Shown: one piece after another, positions 21,541 to 24,882 of the stretch | Layout: every line of letters begins with the position of its first letter | Numbering within the stretch: position 1 is the stretch's first letter | NCBI GenBank assembly: GCA_003158885.1 | Contig: PMLN01000298.1 | Coordinates: forward strand, 9,719 to 34,600 | Length of the DNA stretch: 24,882 nucleotides | Direction of reading: 5' to 3' | DNA from: Anaerolineae bacterium | GTDB taxonomy: Bacteria > Chloroflexota > Anaerolineae > Anaerolineales > Villigracilaceae | Made by a program: the position numbers and the translations under genes | The notes under the pieces: model-generated | Told to the model about the DNA's origin: nothing | Database searches by the model: none | The model's input: only the letters and a program-made list of their open reading frames with translations

Positions 21541-21564
21541 TATAATATTCATCGGATATATAAT
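21541..21564 (+). promoter_or_regulatory. Two TATAAT boxes upstream of the glycosyltransferase gene
   Basis: Perfect TATAAT hexamers lie at 21541-21546 and 21559-21564. Neither has a good -35 box at 17 bp. Starts would fall near 21552 or 21571, just before the terminator-like hairpin. Confidence 0.5.
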
Positions 21565-21572
21565 TCCATAAA

Positions 21573-21605
21573 AGCCTCCCAGATATTGCCGGGAGGCTGT
21601 TTTTT
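21573..21605 (+). terminator. Terminator-like hairpin in the leader of the glycosyltransferase gene
   Basis: AGCCTCCC (21573-21580) and GGGAGGCT (21591-21598) form a perfect 8-bp stem followed by GTTTTTT, 20 nt before ATG 21626. No plus-strand gene lies upstream, so it may be an attenuator of the glycosyltransferase or the end of a short RNA. Confidence 0.65.
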
Positions 21606-21625
21606 GCAAACCAAACAAGGAAATC

Positions 21626-23119
21626 ATGCTTCTGACCGGCTATCTATCAGGAAGTTTATACATACTTTGCATGATCGCCATGTCGCTCTATGGATTAAAC
21701 GCAATGGCAACCGCAATCCTTTTCGTGATTGCAAAGCGACATTCCGGCAAGGAACCACCGGAGACAGAACCCAAAGAATGGCCGACAGTAACCATCCAGC
21801 TCCCGGTCCTGAATGAAAAGTCCTTAGTGGAGCGTTTATTGCAATCTGTGACGAAACTCGATTATCCACCTGACCGCCTTCAAATCCAACTGCTGGAAGA
21901 TTCAACCGATGATACGGTCCTGCTCTCGGCTCGTCTTGTGGAAGAATATCGCGCACGCGGCATCAATATCGAATGCATCTTCCGCACCGAACGAAGTGGA
22001 CATAAAGCGGGTAATTTGAAAAATGGATTGAAAACTGCCACAGGCGAATTTATCGCCATCTTCGATGCTGACTTTATTCCCTTTCCCGATTGGTTGAAAA
22101 AAACCGTGCCAAAGTTCCGGGATCCAAAACTAGGCTGCGTACAAACCCGCTGGGGACACACCAATCGCGAATATAACCTGCTGACCCGCGCCCAGGCGCT
22201 GGCCATGGATGCCCATTTCATCGTGGAAAAAACCGCCCGTGCCCATAACAATCTATTCATGAACTTCAACGGCTCGGCGGGCATCTGGCGGCGAGCCTGC
22301 ATTGAAGACGCGGGAGGCTGGCAAACCGACACATTGACCGAAGATCTCGACTTAAGTTTTCGCGCCCAGCTGCGCGGCTGGAAAATGGATTATCTCCCCA
22401 ATGTAATCGTCCCGGCTGAATTGCCGGCTTCCATGGAAGCGTTAAAAAAACAGCAATTTCGCTGGGCAAAGGGCAGTACTCAAGTCACACGAAAAACCAT
22501 AAAACACCTCTTCAGCCAGCCGAATATCCCCTGGTATAAACGCATCAGCGGTTTATTGCAACTGGCTGCTTATACGGTGCATCCTCTGATGATCCTCACG
22601 CTTTTTCTAACCCTGCCGGTCGGCCTGTTTGCGCCCCGCTTTTTCACATACTTGCCCATCTCCTTTCTGGCCACCTTCGGACCGCCCATGCTATACGCGC
22701 TCGCCGGGGCACAGGATACCCCCTCCCTGGCAGGGAGGCTTAAGATCCTGCCTGTCATTACGATCATAGGCTTAGGCTTGTCACTCAATTCCACCATCGC
22801 CATCATCGAGGTGCTGATCGGAAAAAGTGGAGCGTTCATCCGCACGCCCAAGTTAAACCTGACCGACAACTCAGACTCAAACCGGCAGATTGACCACTCC
22901 TATCTGCAACCCATCAGCCCAATGGTGTGGGGAGAAATCGGCCTGAGCCTGTACGCCTTGTTGACCATTGCGATCCTCCAGCCCCGCCTGGGATGGATCA
23001 TCGTTCCGTGGATGGGAATCTACTGGCTGGGGTATTTCTTCATTGCCGCCCTCAACCTGTACCAACGCTGGCAGGCGCGATATTCACGCTCTTCCATTGC
23101 GATCAATGAACGGGCCTAA
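21626..23119 (+). CDS. Processive family 2 glycosyltransferase (cellulose/mannan-synthase-like)
   Basis: A 497-residue membrane glycosyltransferase. A transmembrane region (about 5-36) precedes the GT-A catalytic domain, which has all elements of processive beta-glycan synthases: LPVLNEKSLVERLL, LEDSTDDT (D92), DADF (D147, D149), TED (238-240) and QQFRW (276-280). Three or four helices follow (from about 310 to 475), forming the probable export channel. It polymerises a sugar nucleotide into an exported polysaccharide; whether glucan or mannan cannot be told. No PilZ domain or cellulose-operon partners are present. AAGGAAATC precedes ATG 21626. It diverges from rpsB, and its leader contains a terminator-like hairpin. 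Confidence 0.88.
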   Translation: MLLTGYLSGSLYILCMIAMSLYGLNAMATAILFVIAKRHSGKEPPETEPKEWPTVTIQLPVLNEKSLVERLLQSVTKLDYPPDRLQIQLLEDSTDDTVLLSARLVEEYRARGINIECIFRTERSGHKAGNLKNGLKTATGEFIAIFDADFIPFPDWLKKTVPKFRDPKLGCVQTRWGHTNREYNLLTRAQALAMDAHFIVEKTARAHNNLFMNFNGSAGIWRRACIEDAGGWQTDTLTEDLDLSFRAQLRGWKMDYLPNVIVPAELPASMEALKKQQFRWAKGSTQVTRKTIKHLFSQPNIPWYKRISGLLQLAAYTVHPLMILTLFLTLPVGLFAPRFFTYLPISFLATFGPPMLYALAGAQDTPSLAGRLKILPVITIIGLGLSLNSTIAIIEVLIGKSGAFIRTPKLNLTDNSDSNRQIDHSYLQPISPMVWGEIGLSLYALLTIAILQPRLGWIIVPWMGIYWLGYFFIAALNLYQRWQARYSRSSIAINERA

Positions 23120-23188
23120 AAACAACACGAACCACGCCGAATTTAATCTTTCAAGCTTTTAGCCGCGAATTTCACTGATACCCACGAA

Positions 23189-23219
23189 AAAAGCCGACCT
23201 TTTGACCAGGTCGGCTTTT
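23189..23219. terminator. Bidirectional terminator between the glycosyltransferase and dnaA genes
   Basis: AAAAGCCGACCT (23189-23200) and AGGTCGGCTTTT (23208-23219) form a perfect 12-bp stem with A- and T-runs on both sides. It lies between two converging genes and can end both. Confidence 0.85.
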
Positions 23220-23322
23220 CATTTAGCTCATAGCTCATTTCAGGCAGCACTTCAAAATTTCACACCCATTCGCAGCATTCCCGCCCGAATCCTTATGTTC
23301 GGGGGTAATCAGGTTTGATCTC

Positions 23323-24666
23323 TCAAATGACCGCCGCCTGACCGTAAAGCTGCTGTTTCACATTGATGACGCGCTTGCGCAAATCGGCCTTCGTCTCAAT
23401 CTCATTGGCAATCTTTTGAATGGCGTACATGACCGTCGTATGATCGCGGCCGCCCAACACTTCACCGATCATCGGGAGGGAGGCATTCGTTTCTTTCCTC
23501 AGAAGGTACATGGCAACCTGACGGGGTTCGACTATCTTCTGCGTGCGGTCGCGTCCGAGCAAAGCTTCCACGCTGGTTTGCCACTCGCGGGCGACCAATT
23601 CGACAATTTTCTCGGGGGGGACATTCTGACGCTGAGGCAGGAGATCGGCCAGCGCCACCTCGACCAACTGCGGGGTCAAGGGGGAACCGCTTAAATCCGC
23701 AAAGGCAAGGATGCGATTCAAGGCGCCTTCCAATTCGCGGATATTGGATTCGACACGCCGGGCAACGGTCTCCAAAATCTCGTCGGGGATGAAACGGCCC
23801 ATCCGTTCCGCCTTCGCGCGCAAAATTGCAAGACGGGTCTCCAAATCGGGAGGCTGGATATCCGCCGCCAAGCCCCACTCGAAGCGCGAGCGCAGGCGTT
23901 CTTCCAGAGTCACAAGCGCCTTGGGGGGACGATCCGAAGAAACGATGATCTGTTTATCCTGACCATGAAGCGTATTAAAGGTATGAAAGAATTCTTCCTG
24001 GGTGCTTTCCTTGCCGGCAATGAACTGTATATCATCAATGAGCAGAACATCGATCGAGCGATACTTCTCACGAAACGCCTGAGTGGTATGCGTACGAATG
24101 GCGTTGATCAAATCGTTGGTGAATTCCTCCGATGAAACATATAAGACATTCAACCCGCGCATATGGCAGGCATTTCCAATGGCATGCAGCAGGTGCGTCT
24201 TTCCAAGTCCCACGCCGCCATACAGGAAAAGCGGATTATAGGCACGCGCCGGCTTCTCCGCAACCGCCATGCAAGCCGCATGTGCCAGGCGATTACTGGC
24301 GCCCACCACAAACGTTTCGAAGGTGTAACGCGGATTGATGGTGGAATTGCGTACAAGCGTTTGACCCGCCTCATCACGGATATTATGCTCGGCTCCCGTT
24401 TCCGGCGATTCGATCTTGTCCTCCCGAGTGACCGTGAAATCCACGGAGGCTTCCGAGTTGAGAATCCCAACCAGCAGGCGATCAACCGTGCCTGCCAAGC
24501 GATTCTCGAGCCAATCCCGCGCATAAGCATTTCGCACACCGACCGTTAAAATGCCGTTCTCGTACGATAACGGGCGCGTATCACGAACCCAGGTATCGAA
24601 AGAGGCCCTGGGCATTTCCATTTGTAATTGTCCTAGCACGGACTGCCATGCTTGTTCGGGGTTCAT
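23323..24666 (-). CDS. dnaA: Chromosomal replication initiator protein DnaA
   Basis: DnaA binds oriC boxes and opens the origin in its ATP form. The 447 residues contain all four domains: the N-terminal oligomerisation domain (WQSVLGQLQMEMPRASFDTW), a short linker (about 90-110), the AAA+ domain with Walker A GGVGLGKTHLLHAIGN and Walker B VLLIDDIQFIAGKE, and the C-terminal DNA-binding domain with GGRDHTTVMYAIQKI. GAGGATTGAAGT precedes ATG 24666. dnaN, usually next to dnaA, is not downstream here: the terminator and the glycosyltransferase gene follow instead. Confidence 0.97.
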   Translation of the reverse strand: MNPEQAWQSVLGQLQMEMPRASFDTWVRDTRPLSYENGILTVGVRNAYARDWLENRLAGTVDRLLVGILNSEASVDFTVTREDKIESPETGAEHNIRDEAGQTLVRNSTINPRYTFETFVVGASNRLAHAACMAVAEKPARAYNPLFLYGGVGLGKTHLLHAIGNACHMRGLNVLYVSSEEFTNDLINAIRTHTTQAFREKYRSIDVLLIDDIQFIAGKESTQEEFFHTFNTLHGQDKQIIVSSDRPPKALVTLEERLRSRFEWGLAADIQPPDLETRLAILRAKAERMGRFIPDEILETVARRVESNIRELEGALNRILAFADLSGSPLTPQLVEVALADLLPQRQNVPPEKIVELVAREWQTSVEALLGRDRTQKIVEPRQVAMYLLRKETNASLPMIGEVLGGRDHTTVMYAIQKIANEIETKADLRKRVINVKQQLYGQAAVI

Positions 24667-24882
24667 ACTTCAATCCTCGTATCAGCAGTGAGAGTATATT
24701 GAACCAACCCGCCAAAAAGCCCGCGGCTTAGTGAGATAAATCTATGTAGTTGGCTCAAACTAACTATTAGGGACTTCCGATGTGAGACGAACTCACATCT
24801 TCTCGTTCAGCGTGAACCCATTCTAGCAGAAAAGTATTGCACATAACAACACTTTTCACCTACGCTTAGTTAAAAACATTTC
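24667..24882. other. Region upstream of dnaA
   Basis: No gene seen in 216 bp. A possible dnaA -10 box, TATACT, lies at 24698-24693 with no good -35. GATGTGAG (24779-24786) and CTCACATC (24792-24799) form a perfect 8-bp hairpin. No 9-mer close to the TTATCCACA DnaA box was found, so an origin is not supported within this stretch. Confidence 0.5.

Noticed and set aside
24667..24882. oriC next to dnaA
   Set aside because: Only weak partial matches (about 6 of 9) to the DnaA box were seen, which is not enough.

Overview
The window is bacterial chromosomal DNA. It is probably from an uncultured member of Chloroflexota, class Anaerolineae. This is inferred from gene content (an F420-type luciferase-like oxidoreductase, class II fructose bisphosphatase, a cellulose-synthase-like glycosyltransferase, S2 with a long charged tail) and from the palindromic intergenic repeats. 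No 16S gene is present and no search was possible, so the assignment is tentative. Most genes are housekeeping genes.

Layout. 1-395 (minus): an 80-residue Cas4-like/membrane mini-protein, then the 5' end of an unrecognised helical protein. 530-3175 (plus): hotdog thioesterase, M42 metallopeptidase and luciferase-like oxidoreductase, possibly co-transcribed. 6920-3183 (minus): a single-pass membrane protein, an active M16 peptidase, an inactive M16 partner and acpS. 7171-10010 (plus): an FAD/NADP oxidoreductase with a clear promoter, a dihydroorotate-dehydrogenase-like protein and a small membrane protein. 11879-10094 (minus): a SelW/Rdx-type gene, trpS and dtd. The zinc-ribbon gene at 11977 is divergent from this group. 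12291-14545: sparse, repeat-rich DNA with a lipoprotein gene and tRNA-Asn. 15307-14546 and 16333-15347 (minus): another lipoprotein and glpX. 21258-16349 (minus): the conserved rpsB-tsf-pyrH-frr-uppS-cdsA cluster. 21626-23119 (plus): a processive family 2 glycosyltransferase. 24666-23323 (minus): dnaA.

The most striking observation is at 11879-11634. The obvious open frame starts at a GTG and gives only a 63-residue fragment. Reading upstream through one in-frame TGA restores a complete 81-residue Rdx/SelW protein with a CxxU redox motif, an ATG, a ribosome binding site and an extended -10 promoter. A 6-bp hairpin with a 5-nt, G-containing loop starts 12 nt after the TGA, as expected of a bacterial SECIS element. 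This is very probably a selenoprotein that ordinary gene callers truncate.

Other points of interest are three promoters whose -10 box lies only 6-8 nt before the start codon (leaderless mRNAs); palindromic repeats inserted in frame in two enzyme genes; a five-stem leader before rpsB; a strong terminator between the promoter-like boxes and the start codon of the glycosyltransferase gene; and a family of dispersed repeats around tRNA-Asn.
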